Below are positions 1-10,248 of a stretch of DNA of 64,000 bases, piece after piece. The position numbers and the translations under genes were made by a program. The notes under the pieces were generated by a model, which was not told the origin of the DNA, searched no databases, and worked only from the letters and a program-made list of their open reading frames with translations. Origin of the DNA: Silene conica (Eukaryota > Streptophyta > Magnoliopsida > Caryophyllales > Caryophyllaceae). The stretch is taken from NCBI GenBank assembly GCA_029255685.2, contig CM055318.2, forward strand, positions 28,074,001 to 28,138,000. The letters are read 5' to 3'. How positions within the stretch are numbered: the stretch's first letter is position 1; each line of letters starts with the position of its first letter.

Positions 1-34
1 CAAATATTTGGGTGGACTCACCGGATCCCGCCTC

Positions 35-208
35 TATATACATATATATATATATACATATACATATATATATATATACATATACATATATATATATATA
101 CATATACATATATATATATATACATATACATATATATATATATACATATACATATATATATATATACATATACATATACATATACATATATATATATACA
201 TATAATAT

Positions 209-273
<65 letters not shown>
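35..273. repeat. (TA)n / CATATA microsatellite, left tract
   Basis: Alternating TA with interspersed CATATA units runs without a break up to the inverted end of the DNA element at 274. A pure (TA)n tract sits at the matching outer edge on the right (10158-10243), so the element probably inserted into TA microsatellite. The repetitive YIYI reading frames here are artefacts of the repeat. Confidence 0.95.
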
Positions 274-277
<4 letters not shown>

Positions 278-474
278 TGGGATCCTATGAGAACCACCAA
301 TATAATGAGAACCATGAGAACTCTACCTTACGGACCTTTTTAAAAAAAAATTAATGACATATTTGGATTCGGCATGGAATTTTATGGCTAGAGAACATAT
401 TTCTTGGTCTAGAAAATATATACTAGTGACGGAAATCGAGGTGAGATACGTATTATTAATTTTCATGCACCTAC

Positions 475-1783
475 TAATTCCCGTCGTTGAGGGTATCAAA
501 GATAAAATTTATAATTCCTAAACTTTAACTATAGATAGTGAAAGTCAGTTTCGAACCACAGAGAGGTGGGGAATGTTTATTGTTTGATGTCAATGTTTTA
601 GGGCAACTAAAGTGGGGGTTTGATTGATTGTTACTAAGTCTAGAAACAAATATAAAAATAAAACAAGTAAATAAAGATGAGAATAAACTATAATAAAAGA
701 GATGATAGAATGTTTTGGTAATAAATAGTTATGATAGTATAAATCCTAAGTCAACATGTATTGCAGTCGCGTAAGGGGTGTAACATATCCTTTAGGTCTA
801 TGCTACCTAATAGCTCCTTTCGGCCTATGCTATTAGTTCCTAGGTCTCACAATTATTGGGTGTCAACAATAAGGGTGATTCCTAAATTCTAGGTTACATA
901 CCTTTCAGTCCTGAGTAACCTAGCCGTCTTAAAGCGTAAACCAATGCCCTTCCCGTATATTTCAATCTTGAGTAAGTCATTACTAACATCCTACAAGTCT
1001 CCCTTTGGTCTCATTGTAGGTTATTATAGATTACGAATTAAAGCGAAACAGAATTCAAACGCGAGTCGGTCGACCGACCAGCTACCCCGGTCGGCCGAAC
1101 TCCTGTATGCAACATGTTGATTCGAGAATTCATACTACCTACGCATATTTACTCCCTACATCCTAACATATGAAATTAGCTACTCATAACTATTGAAACA
1201 ATAATAAAAACAAGAGTAAACATGGAAACCATAACAAACATCAATCTAAACATGCAATAATAATAAAGGCTTTGGGATTCTAACTTAAACCGGATACTAA
1301 CAATTCTAAGACAAGAACAATATTAAAACAAATTAAGAAAGGAATTACCGGAAACAAGGATTAAGGCAGAAAAGAACGAACTTTATTGATTGTTGCGGAA
1401 AGATTGATGATGAACAATGAATAAAACTAAAGAAAAGTGTTGATGATTATTGAAAGATTAAAGCTAAAACCGGATTGTAACTCTATGATAGAAAACTCGA
1501 TTAAAAACTGAATGCAAAACCCTAATCACGTAATTAGCTTAAATAGGTGGAAAATAAGAGTTTCCTAATGACCTAATCACTTGAATGGGCTTTGCGGAAA
1601 GATCTGGGTCTGCGCTGAGGTCGGTCGACCACTTGACGGGTTTCAGGGATTTCTGGACTTTCCATAACAGTCGCCTGGTCGGCCGACCTATGTAGTAGGT
1701 CGGTCGACCTGTTTTCCTGTAGGTCTGCCTTGATTTGTCTTCGGTTTGACTTCTTGGTACTTGGTTAGCGCTTCGAGTTGACC
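475..1783 (-). repeat. 3' LTR of the minus-strand Athila-type element, truncated
   Basis: This stretch matches 8268-9597 closely and then breaks at 1783/1784, exactly where a chromovirus LTR begins. About 200 bp of LTR start (minus-strand sense) are missing. The outer end reads TAATTCCCG where the intact copy has TGATGCCCG, two substitutions in the terminus. At 1619 only one motif of a 21-bp-spaced palindrome pair remains; the other LTR has both at 9412 and 9433, so one 21-bp unit was lost here. Confidence 0.85.
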
Positions 1784-2744
1784 TGTAACATGCCGTATTT
1801 TCGTAAAACCCAATTTAAGCGTTTTAAACTATTTCTCGTAATAAAATAATATTTTAATAATTTATTTCGAAAGATTTTAATTTAATAAGTAAGATCCGTC
1901 TTAAGAACCTCAAGTCCTTAAGACGAATACAAACTTGGTAAGGTTTAAACTCGTAAAAACAAATACCCGTTCTATTTTCCTAACCCGTTTCATAATACGG
2001 AAAGGACAGCTTCATAAACCCCTAAAAACCCTTAAGTTGTCATAATTCATCTTCCTCACAACTCCTTTCACTGTAAACAATACTTCTACAAAACCTCCAT
2101 AAACATCTTCTTATTTTGATCTTTTCTTCATCATCCATCGATCAATTCAAGGTAAAAATATCATTTTCGGAATCCTCATTCAATTTCCAATCCATCTATC
2201 ACTTCCGTTTCTCAATTCCTCCATTTCGAAATTTGGCCTGTTTTACACAAATTCCGTTTTTGTGTTCTTAAACCCGTTTTTCATGTTTGTAGGTGAAGGA
2301 TTAGACAACCCGGACATCGATAGCTACATTGTGGAGGAAGATCTTTAGCCGGAAAGCTTGAAAGGTGACGATAATGAGATAACTCGGCCTTTATGTGTAT
2401 ATTAGCACTTTTGTTGTGTTTCTTATATTGGGTTCTGATTTTTATTCATGTTCATTGTTCAAGGAACTTAGTAACATGTTTAGGATGCTTGATATGTGAA
2501 GAATCCATGCTTAAAGATGTTGTTATGTGTGCTTAAGTGCATTTTCAGTTTTTCACATTTTGCGACGGATACTTATTAAATTCGTTTGAGGATTGTTATG
2601 GGAATTATTTGCTGGTAGATAAGTCGTATTTGATGATTAGGAATGTTGGGTATACATCATATGTAGCGATTTTAAAGTTTGTGTATCGAATTGTGATAAA
2701 TTCTTATGGTCTGAAAATCCCGATTTTGCGAACAGGCTCTCTGA

Positions 2745-3120
2745 GCCGGTCGGCCAACCGGCCGCCGGTCGACCGGCTGAGAGCGCATCTTTGTGTTTTT
2801 CGAAATTTTGAGAAAAAGGCTTTGAACTGCCAGCCGGCCGACCGGCTGCCTGCCGACCGGCTGGTAGTCCCTTGTGTTGTGTTTCATTGCGAAAAACCTA
2901 AGTAGAAAGGGGAGCCCAGCCGGCAGACCGGCCGCCTGCCAGCCGGCTGGGAGTGCATGTGGGGATGGTTACGAAGTGTGAAGGCTAGGAATAGGGTTCC
3001 CAGCCGGCCGACCGGCTGCCTGCCGACCGGCTGGGAGTCCGTGTGTTGTTGATTCAGAAAATGAAAGAAAGGCTGAGGAGGTCACCAGCCGGCCGACCGG
3101 CTGCCTGCCGACCGGCTGGG
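2745..3120 (+). repeat. Five GC-rich palindromic cassettes about 85 bp apart
   Basis: Cassettes start near 2745, 2831, 2916, 3000 and 3085. The best-conserved form is AGCCGGCCGACCGGCT followed by GCCTGCCGACCGGCTGG, so a 15-bp unit (GCCGACCGGCTGCCT) repeats, and the outer CCAGCCGG/CCGGCTGG can pair. They are much richer in GC than their surroundings. The pattern recalls the paired palindromes of the Athila-type elements, but spacing and sequence differ. Confidence 0.8.
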
Positions 3121-3257
3121 GACCCCTGTAGGCTGTTTTGAGTTTTGAAATTTAATCGTAACTTTCAAATGGTTAATCAGTTTTGATTGAAACTCGTTTT
3201 GTGTACCCTTGACATGTATTTGAGGTCCCCGGAGGATGGGCAACATTATATTGGGTT

Positions 3258-3334
3258 CGGGAATGGAGTAAGGATAGAGACCCCCCGGTCGGGCAACCGA
3301 AAGGGAAACCAGCTCTCCCTCATCTTAGTTCCCG
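3258..3334 (+). other. Large hairpin A in chromovirus LTR
   Basis: A conserved block GACCCCCCGGTCGGGCAACC ... AGGGAAACCAGCTCTCC lies between partly complementary arms (CGGGAA at 3258-3263, TTCCCG at 3329-3334). The same block with different arms occurs at 4125-4204. The two copies bracket the small-hairpin array. Confidence 0.55.
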
Positions 3335-3412
3335 GGGTCAATTAAGTGTTGATTAGAAGTTAAAGGTAGAACTATAGAGTAGTTCATAGACTTGAATGAT
3401 ATTGTTTTGATG

Positions 3413-4004
3413 CGTATTAAGCTATGCCTTAAGCTGGCCTCTGAAATTAATACGTGAGTTGTTTGTCGCGTATGGGAACATGCGTTGAGTTTTCGCCTCT
3501 GAGTTCCATACATGTCTGTTTGTCGTGTCTGGGACATGCGTTGAGTTTTCGCCTCTGAGTCCAGACATGTATGTGTGATCGCGTCAAGACATGCCTTAAG
3601 CTGGCCTCTGAGTCTGACGAGTAGAGCAACTGCACGACGGGGCAGTCAGGTTGTCATACCTTACCCGGAGTGCAGGTGTTTGGTGCTAGAACATGCGTTG
3701 AGTTTTCGCCTCTGAGTCTAGTATCTTGTGATGTGGTAGGGGAACATGCGTCGAGTTTTCGCCTCTGAGTTCCTTACTTGTGATAGTGAATTGAATGCTA
3801 GTCCATGCGTTGAGTTTTTGCCTCTGAGTCTAGTGTTCTGTGATAGCCGGTCCATGCGTTGAGTTTTCGCCTCTGAGTCCTTGCTTGATATTGTGAACTT
3901 GGTATTTAGGTTATGCGTTAAGATGTCGCCTCTGAACCTTTATACTTGCTGAATAATTTAGTACCTAGGTTACGCGTTAAGATGTAGCCTCTGAACCTTT
4001 GTAC
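3413..4004 (+). repeat. Array of about ten hairpins with conserved core and variable complementary stems
   Basis: Copies at 3413-3454, 3471-3510, 3526-3567, 3582-3619, 3684-3723, 3736-3777, 3796-3835, 3845-3885, 3903-3944 and 3961-4004. The core reads ATGCGTTGAGTTTTCG then CCTCTGA. The 8-10 bases on either side differ between copies yet are mutually complementary in most of them, e.g. CGTATTAA/TTAATACG, TGTCTGGGAC/GTCCAGACA, CGTCAAGAC/GTCTGACG. Several left arms carry one extra base at the same place, giving a shared bulge. An inner 3-bp stem also changes in step (GCG/CGC versus GCC/GGC). Copies 7 and 8 are weaker. The pattern implies selection on folded RNA or single-stranded DNA; the function is unknown. 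Confidence 0.85.
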
Positions 4005-4124
4005 TTGCTGTTTTATATCTGCTTGCCTTGATGATGGTACAGTGTCAGATATGCATAATAGGTTATTGATGTTTATATGATTGTGGTTAAATCATCCAAG
4101 GCATTGGATGACTCTTAGTTCGGT

Positions 4125-4204
4125 TTCATAAATAATTGGATTGAAAGACCCCCCGACTGGGTAACCAGTAGGGAAACCGGCTCTCCTTCCTATTTGTTTA
4201 TGAA
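4125..4204 (+). other. Large hairpin B in chromovirus LTR
   Basis: Arms TTCATAAATA (4125-4134) and TGTTTATGAA (4195-4204) pair over 10 bp with one G-T wobble. They enclose GACCCCCCGACTGGGTAACC ... AGGGAAACCGGCTCTCC, the block also seen in hairpin A. Confidence 0.6.
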
Positions 4205-4727
4205 GTTGGTTGAGAGCCGTGCATTGTAATCGCATGTTAGTAAGAGATCAGATGGTGAGATGTTTATGCTTCACATGTTGTTATATGTTGGAGTATTCTG
4301 TATTGTTTTATATGTTACGTGTTGTCACAAAAGGTGGCTAGGAGAACTCTAGTCACTCCCCACTGATTGTGGCGTACATGTTTTCATGTATGTAGGTACA
4401 TGCTGGTTGGAGATGGGTTCACGAGAGGGCTAGCGAGTGATGATCCTGCTGTCGTCATATGACTTACCTTATATCGCCTAGCTAGACTCTTAGACTTTCA
4501 TACCTTCGTTTTGGTGCCTGTAGGGATGTTCCATCCCAGGCTGATGTACATATTTGTTTGTGATACTTAGAACTGCTACTTATCTATTTTTGGTTTTATT
4601 TCAGTTTCAGTTTCTGTTCAGTTTAAGACTTCTCGCATGTTGTTTAGTTGTTAAAAAGTTTTAATTCCGCTGCATTTTTGGTACTTTTGTATGTTTATAT
4701 TTCCGCTTTCGCGAGGGGTTTTACAGT

Positions 4728-4739
4728 TGGTATCAGAGC
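4728..4739 (+). other. Primer-binding site, initiator Met tRNA type
   Basis: TGGTATCAGAGC lies two bases after the LTR end and complements the 3' end of plant initiator tRNA-Met, the usual primer of chromoviruses and many copia elements. Confidence 0.9.
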
Positions 4740-4890
4740 ATTATTGCTCCCGACGCACTCATGTGACCCCCAACCTTAACTTTACCAAATAAACAAATAA
4801 TGAATGAGAGATGGGTAGATCTAAGGACTTATTTTGTAGTCTATTTGTGATTGCTAATTGCTAAGCTAATACTTGTTTCTCTTTTGAAGG

Positions 4891-5072
4891 ATGGTGAGAC
4901 CTAGGGCTGCTGATAACATTGTACTGCAAGCAATTCAGCATTTGCTTGAGACTCAGAGACAGCAAGCAGAGAATGTTCCACCTCCTCCACCGCCAGGCGG
5001 CGAAGCTAATCGTCCTGGTAGTTTCTCATGGATAACGTCTCAGATGTCCCGTAGCCACGTGAAGACATATGG
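4891..5072 (+). pseudogene. Start of chromovirus gag, truncated
   Basis: An ATG 150 bp after the PBS opens a frame whose first 45 or so residues look like a chromovirus Gag N-terminus: a helical start (MVRPRAADNIVLQ), a Gln/Glu-rich helix and a short Pro-Gly linker. The frame then runs into unrelated sequence at the deletion junction near 5072 and stops at 5097. No Gag core or zinc knuckle remains. Confidence 0.6.
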
Positions 5073-7170
5073 TGGCGAAATTTACATGTTAGCCTAGACC
5101 AATGCCACGTATAAAATGAGATAGTATTCAAATCATGAAAACGAGTTATGGTGTTGTCAAACTTTACAAAACTAGAGACTATAGAGACTTTATACCATGG
5201 ACTCTCGCGGTACGCTCGAGACACTCATGAAGCAAAGGGTGAATATATGTAAAAGATAGGAAGAAGTATATTTGTCATGACACTCACCTAACTGCGACCC
5301 ATGAAAACATGCCTGCAATCTAACATGAACAAGAATTCTACAACTATGTATGAACACACTCATCAAGTGACTCGGATACATGCAAATGAGGTATGAAAGA
5401 TATGTGAGGTAAAAGGTAAAAAGTGGTTAAGATGTTTTTGGATTTGTGGAGTTAGTGGCCAAGCTAGTAAAACCGGTTCCCAAAAACATATTTCACGACT
5501 TTTTGATATTAAGAAAGTGCTCTTTTGTAGCACAACTCTCACATTATATATAAGAAATGACTCCCAAATATTTTTGAATGAAGTGCGGGAGTGATAACAT
5601 ATGGAAGAAAGGGATTTCAGAACGAAAATTTTGAATTCTGATGCTGTCAGTTGGTCGGCCGACCTATGAAGGTGGTCGGTCGACTGACTTTGCTGTAAAT
5701 TTTGATTTTTCGTTTTTCTTTTCTTTCTTTTTTTTTCCTGTTCTTTTTTTTTTCTTAATTTCTTTCTTTCTTTTCTCTTTTTGCTCAAGATAACATACAA
5801 ACCAAGATGCTTCAAAAAAATAAACCAAAGACCACAAATACTAGCTTGGAAGGGTAGGCTAAGTATGGGATGTAGTTTTGGGGGAATAGAAAGGCAATTT
5901 TGGCTATGTAAGGCTTATGGGTAAATAGGAGAAAAGGGATCCCATGCACGTACCAAGACTCACAAAACGAGATAGTAAAACAAGTATATAGCAATTCAAG
6001 TTCATGTTTATGCATATTGATGTAACATGTTCCAAGGGGAGTACTACTCACATCCTAGACAACTGGTTTAAGAATGAAACCAGGAAATAAGCTCTAAAAA
6101 CTCAGAATGTATAGTAGATTGCCAAGGTATAAGTCAAGTCTCAAGATATACAAATTGAGAAAAACTCGTAGATATGCAAAAGAATCCCATACTAAAACAA
6201 GTTGACAAAGCAAGGCAAAGGCATAAACATGTAAGATAGAAAAGATCATCCTTGAAATACTCTCGTTCCGACTTGACCTATATGCTAAAATAAGCGTGCA
6301 TTTTTTTGGAAATTTTGAAATTTTCCTATTTTTTTGATTTTTGTATATGCAAGGAAAATAAAGAAAAGAACAATGCAAGACAGAAATGCAATAAACGTAT
6401 GACAAAATGCAATGGAACAATGCATGTGACTAAAACATTCCCCAAACCAACCCGCACAATGTCCCCATTGTGCATTAGCCTAAGTAAAGGTTTCATAAAA
6501 TTAAAGGGAAAATGCAAGAAAGTAAAACCAAGAAAAATGGAAAGAACTCACTTGATTTTTAAGCGCATGAGAAACCTCCCCAAACCAGCGTAAGCTGGGA
6601 GGTTTTGGTGGCCAGCAGTGCCACTCCAAGCACCTGAAAAAGTCAAACAAAGGAAGACCTTTTTCGGGGATTAAATGTGTTGGGTGATATATAATGTATT
6701 GAAGGTTTGAAATATAGGAAGAAAGGTGAAACATAAGAAGATAGAATAGGGAAAAGGACTTCCCTATCACTTTTGCACACTTCCCGAAGCATCTTGAGGC
6801 GTCTGTACAGGAGAGCAGGTCGGTAGACCCTTCCCCCTGGTCGACCGACCATCTGCCAGTCCCATAATGATGCTGGAACACAGGGGTCTGGTCGACCGAC
6901 TGAGTGTTGAGGTCGGCCGACCTAGTTTCCTGTACAGTAGCTTTCTTTTCTTCGGAAGTAACTTGTATCAACCAAGTTAATCTTCCCCAAACCTGAAATA
7001 CAGTATATGTGCGCCCAAAACATGCGCGAAAAACTAGAATCCAGGTCTAACTGTCTTAACTACGCAACAAAAGCAAAATTTGTCCTAAAAAACTTAAAGC
7101 AAGCAAACTAGAAAGTCTTAACAAAACAAAAAAAATTGTCTTTAGCATAAAACAGAAACGAGCAAAAAGA
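5073..7170 (-). other. Non-coding 3' region of the minus-strand Athila-type element
   Basis: Reverse complement of the region 34870-36805 of the sister element. Shared landmarks are palindrome pairs at 5653/5674, 6818/6839 and 6890/6911 and two hairpins at 6454-6473 and 6572-6605. Open frames here on both strands are interrupted and not shared as proteins, so I treat the region as untranslated. Confidence 0.7.
6454..6605 (-). other. Two conserved hairpins near PPT-like motifs
   Basis: GCACAATG (6454-6461) and CATTGTGC (6466-6473) form a perfect 8-bp stem with a 4-base loop. AAACCTC (6572-6578) pairs with GAGGTTT (6599-6605) and encloses a nested CCAGC/GCTGG stem (6585-6589, 6594-6598). Both have counterparts in the sister element at 35395-35414 and 35260-35293, each beside a GGTTTGGGGA motif like that of the true polypurine tract. 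Confidence 0.6.
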
Positions 7171-7175
7171 AGAAG

Positions 7176-8227
7176 TCATCCGCGAAGGATGCATGGTTTC
7201 TTTGACCAAGGACTCTGACTACAGGCTACCCCTTCAGCTATGGTGATTTGGGTAGATGAGTTTCTCTCCACCATGTAGATAGGTGGGTCATCATTCATAG
7301 CTTTAGCCATCCATCTCCCGGGGTTGTCGACTCCCAAGTCGTGGGTCGACACCTTCATCGACTTCTTCTTCTTAGGGCTCTTTTCTTCAGCCAAATGATC
7401 ACTTGCTTGAGTGATCTCGTTCTCTACATCATTTGATCGAGTAAGTGGTACTACTCGATCGAGAACATCTCTCTTTCTACCGCCTATAAACTCTGTCACT
7501 AGTGTCGCAATTTATGGAGCATCCAAATCAGCCTCCTGAGCAAGGGACTCACCTGCACATGCCTCAAAACACATCAAAGCCTCCGAAGGATCCTTTGTAA
7601 AGGACCCTTGCATAGAACATTCATTAATATTATTAAAAACATCAGAAATGTCAATACATGAATCCTGCAAAAACAAGGTTCATCAACCGAAGGTTCAAAC
7701 GTGTTAGGGACATATTCATTACTAACTCCTACAAAAATAGGTTGGTCAGTCAAGGGGTGAAGGCCTAACTCATTAGCTGTATCCAAATCCAAGTCGGTAT
7801 CATCAACGGGGAGGGAAATGGAATCAAGTAACCTATCATACTCATCCTTAAGAATGAGTGACTCTTCAGTGACGGGTGTGATAGGATCACACTCGACAGG
7901 AAAATCCGGGCTACTAATATTGACATCCTCATACCTCTCCGTATCTTAAGTGGTTTGGATAAGGTGTTTGAGAAGCTCCCATTGCTTCTCGTAGGGTAAG
8001 TCTAAAAAATCTCATCCACAATTCCTCTCAATCTCGATCAAGGTCTTACCAGTAACTCCATCATAAAAGATACGGCAAACCTCCCCAACACTAATAGGAT
8101 AGTCAGACTGAGAAAAGAAAGGGGTTAATCTACCACAATAGATATGTAATGGTTCATGCTCGAGTTGTGGGAAAGGGGCGATGGTCATGACGGTAAAAGA
8201 AAAGGGGAAAACATAAACAAAAAACAA
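7176..8227 (-). pseudogene. Decayed gag-like frame of the Athila-type element
   Basis: Read on the minus strand just after the PBS, frames 8227-8012, 7792-7574 and 7499-7176 are fragments of one interrupted coding sequence. The first part contains EPLHIYCGRL, then a motif of the form FYDG...T...IE..C (residues about 50-69), and after a stop QWELLKHLI. This spacing recalls the C-terminal part of plant Ty3-type Gag, where FYEGL is followed by a conserved WELL helix; that resemblance is from memory. The middle is acidic, and the last segment has a Lys-rich run (KSPKKKKS). No zinc knuckle or protease motif is visible. It replaces the gag-pro frame of the sister element at 31978-34858. Confidence 0.45.
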
Positions 8228-8244
8228 TAAACACTGGCGTCACC

Positions 8245-8262
8245 TCCCCAGCAACGGCGCCA
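8245..8262 (-). other. Primer-binding site, tRNA-Asp type
   Basis: On the minus strand TGGCGCCGTTGCTGGGGA follows the 5' LTR by five bases. It matches the Asp-tRNA PBS typical of Athila/Tat-lineage elements with one difference (GCT for GCC) from the copy at 31861. Confidence 0.9.
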
Positions 8263-8267
8263 TAATT

Positions 8268-9795
8268 TGATGCCCGTTGTTGAGGGTATCAAAGATAAAA
8301 TTTACAATTCCTAAACTCTAACTATAGATAGTGAAAGTCAGGGTCGAACCACAGAGAGGTGGGGAATGTTTATTGTTTGATGTCAATGTTTTAGGGCAAC
8401 TAAAGTGGGGGTTTGATTGATTGTTACTAAGTCTAGAAACAAATATAAAAATAAAACAAGTAAATAAAGATGAGAATAAACTATAATAAAAGAGATGCTA
8501 GGATGTTTAGGTAATAAATAGCTATGATAGTATAAATCCTAAGTCAACATGTATTGTAGTCGCGTAAGGGGTGTAACATATCCTTTAGGTCTATGCTACC
8601 TAATAGCTCCTTTCGGCCTATGCTATTAGTACCTAGGTCTCACAATTATTGGGTGTTAACAATAAGGGTGATTCCTAAATTTTAGGTTACATACCTTTCA
8701 GTCCTGAGTAACCTAGCCGTCTTAAAGCGTAAACCAATGCCCTTCCCGTATCTTTCAATCTTGGGTAAGTCATTACTAACATCCTACAAGTCTCCCTTTG
8801 GTCTCATTGTAGGTTATTATAGATTACGAATTAAAGCGAAACATAATTCAAACGCGAGTCGGTCGACCGACCAGCTACCCCGGTCGACCGACCTCCTGTC
8901 TGCAACATGTTGATTCGAGAATTCATACTACCTATGCATATTTACTCCCTACATCCTAACATATGAAATTAGTTACTCATAACTATTGAAACAATAATAA
9001 AAACAAGAGTAAACATGGAAATCATAACAAACATCAATCTAAACATGCAATAATAATAAAGGCTTTGGGATTCTAACTTAAACGGGATACTAATAATTCT
9101 AAGACAAGAACAATATTGAAACAAATTAAGAAAGGAATTACCGGAAACAAGGATTAAGGCAGAAAAGAACGAACTTTATTGATTGTTGCGGAAAGATTGA
9201 TGGTGAACAATGAATAAAACTAAAGAAAAGTGTTGATGATTATTGAAAGATTAAAGCTAAAACTGGATTGTAACTCTATGATATAAAAGTCGATTAAAAA
9301 CTGAATGCAAAACCCTAATCACGTAATTAGCTTAAATAGGTGGAAAATAAGAGTTTCCTAATGACCTAATCACTTGAATGGGCTTTGCGGAAAGATCTTG
9401 GTCTGCGCTGAGGTCGGTCGACCTATGTAGTAGGTCGGTCGATCACTTGACGGGTTTCAGGGATTTCTGGACTTTCCGTAACAGTCGCCTGGTCGGCCGA
9501 CCTATGTAGTAGGTCGGTCGACCTGTTTTCCTGTAGGTCTGCCTTGATTTGTCTTCGGTTTGACTTCTTGGTACTTGGTTAGCGCTTCGAGTTGACCTTT
9601 CTTCGTTCCTTGGTTATGAAAAGTCCCGAGGGCATAAATTTGGTATAAAATCGTCCCTTTTCCGCATAAATCTGCAAAAGAGCATAAAAACACGAAAGTA
9701 GACAATTGTTGGGAAATAAAGGCTAAAACATAGTAAATGAGCGACAAAATGTGTGTAAAAATAGATGTAAAACATCATAAAATAGACACGCATCA
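8268..9795 (-). repeat. 5' LTR of the minus-strand Athila-type element
   Basis: Minus-strand ends are TGATGCGTG at 9795 and ...GGGCATCA at 8268, giving 1528 bp. Palindrome pairs lie at 8861/8882, 9412/9433 and 9491/9512. The LTR is homologous to the LTRs at 30153-31855 and 36877-38581. Confidence 0.9.
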
Positions 9796-9805
9796 CCTAC
9801 TACCT

Positions 9806-9960
9806 ATTTTTACGTATCTATCATTTTTCATGCATCTATAACTCGTTTTAATGCACGTAGAGCCTATTATTTCATGCACCTAGTAGTCATTTTCATGCAT
9901 GTAAAAAAGTTCATGCACATAGTGATCGTTTTCGTGCATTTATAGCCGTTTTAGTATACT
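9806..9960 (+). repeat. Subterminal TTTCATGCAYSTA repeats of the TIR element
   Basis: About six imperfect copies of a motif like TTTCATGCACCTA occur every 25-30 bp (near 9827, 9852, 9874, 9893, 9911 and 9930). One more lies left of the LTR insertion near 462. Repeats of this kind close to transposon ends often bind transposase. They belong to the DNA element, not to the LTR element. Confidence 0.6.
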
Positions 9961-10155
9961 TAATTGTATTTTGGTATACTAAGTATATATTTTGTTAATA
10001 AAATCAATAAATTTTGTTTAATAATACTAAAGTGTGTATTTCAATAAGTTAAACTAATGGTAAATGATCCCTCAAAACTTACGAAGCGATATTTGGTGGA
10101 GATTTAGTGAGGGTTCTCATGGTGATCATTATATTGGTGGTTCTCATAGGATCCC

Positions 10156-10157
<2 letters not shown>

Positions 10158-10243
<86 letters not shown>
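10158..10243. repeat. (TA)n microsatellite, right tract
   Basis: Pure TA dinucleotides immediately outside the right inverted end of the DNA element; counterpart of the tract at 35-273. Confidence 0.95.

Positions 10244-10247
<4 letters not shown>

Positions 10248-10248
<1 letters not shown>

Larger units (their letters stand above)
1784..4725 (+). repeat. Long chromovirus LTR (2.94 kb)
   Basis: The LTR starts TGTAACA and ends GGGGTTTTACA, giving short inverted ends, and a Met-tRNA PBS follows two bases later. It holds five GC-rich palindromic cassettes (2745-3120), two larger hairpins (3258-3334 and 4125-4204) and a ten-copy hairpin array (3413-4004). A fragment with the same 3' end lies at 40486-41015. 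The open frame at 2537-2905 spans the palindromes and is not considered a gene. Confidence 0.85.
1784..5072 (+). mobile_element. Chromovirus fragment: complete LTR, PBS and start of gag
   Basis: A full LTR (1784-4725), a Met-tRNA-type primer-binding site and the first codons of gag stand inside the Athila-type element, in the opposite orientation. The left edge is a true LTR end beginning TGTAACA. The right edge is an illegitimate break near 5072, after which Athila 3'-region sequence resumes. The likely history is insertion at 1783/1784 followed by a deletion that removed the rest of the chromovirus and about 275 bp of Athila sequence. Confidence 0.8.
475..9795 (-). mobile_element. Athila-type non-autonomous LTR element, minus strand
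   Basis: The 5-bp TSD CCTAC flanks the element at 470-474 and 9796-9800. A 1.53 kb 5' LTR (8268-9795), an Asp-tRNA-type primer-binding site, a decayed gag-like frame (7176-8227) and a 2.1 kb 3' region follow in minus-strand order. The 3' LTR (475-1783) is truncated by the chromovirus fragment 1784-5072, which also replaced the polypurine tract. LTRs and 3' region are homologous to the plus-strand element at 30153-38581, but the coding part is not. No RT, RNase H or integrase is present, so movement would have needed enzymes supplied in trans. Confidence 0.85.
274..10160. mobile_element. TIR DNA element embedded in (TA)n, interrupted by an LTR element
   Basis: The sequence from 275 inward (AATTGGGATCCTATGAGAAC...) returns in reverse complement ending at 10159. 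About 34 bp match perfectly and the similarity continues to about 50 bp. Both ends abut (TA)n. Without the LTR element (475-9795 plus one TSD copy) the element is only about 560 bp and has no coding capacity. This layout resembles Micron-type MITEs described in rice, which insert into TA microsatellites. The family assignment is inference; the inverted ends and the nesting are seen directly. Confidence 0.75.

Noticed and set aside
8..315. Long open frames of Tyr-Ile repeats on both strands
   Set aside because: They are the translation of (TA)n microsatellite and have no complexity of a protein.
2537..2905. 122-codon frame with RPPVDRLRA-type repeats
   Set aside because: It spans the GC-rich palindromes within an LTR; the repeats explain the peptide and the frame is not seen elsewhere.
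2745..4004. CRISPR-like array (regular repeats with variable spacers)
   Set aside because: This is plant LTR sequence. The variable parts pair with each other around a conserved core, and no CRISPR genes exist here.
3413..4004. Hammerhead ribozyme repeats (retrozyme)
   Set aside because: The conserved CTGATGA and GAAA boxes of hammerheads are absent; only CCTCTGA recurs.
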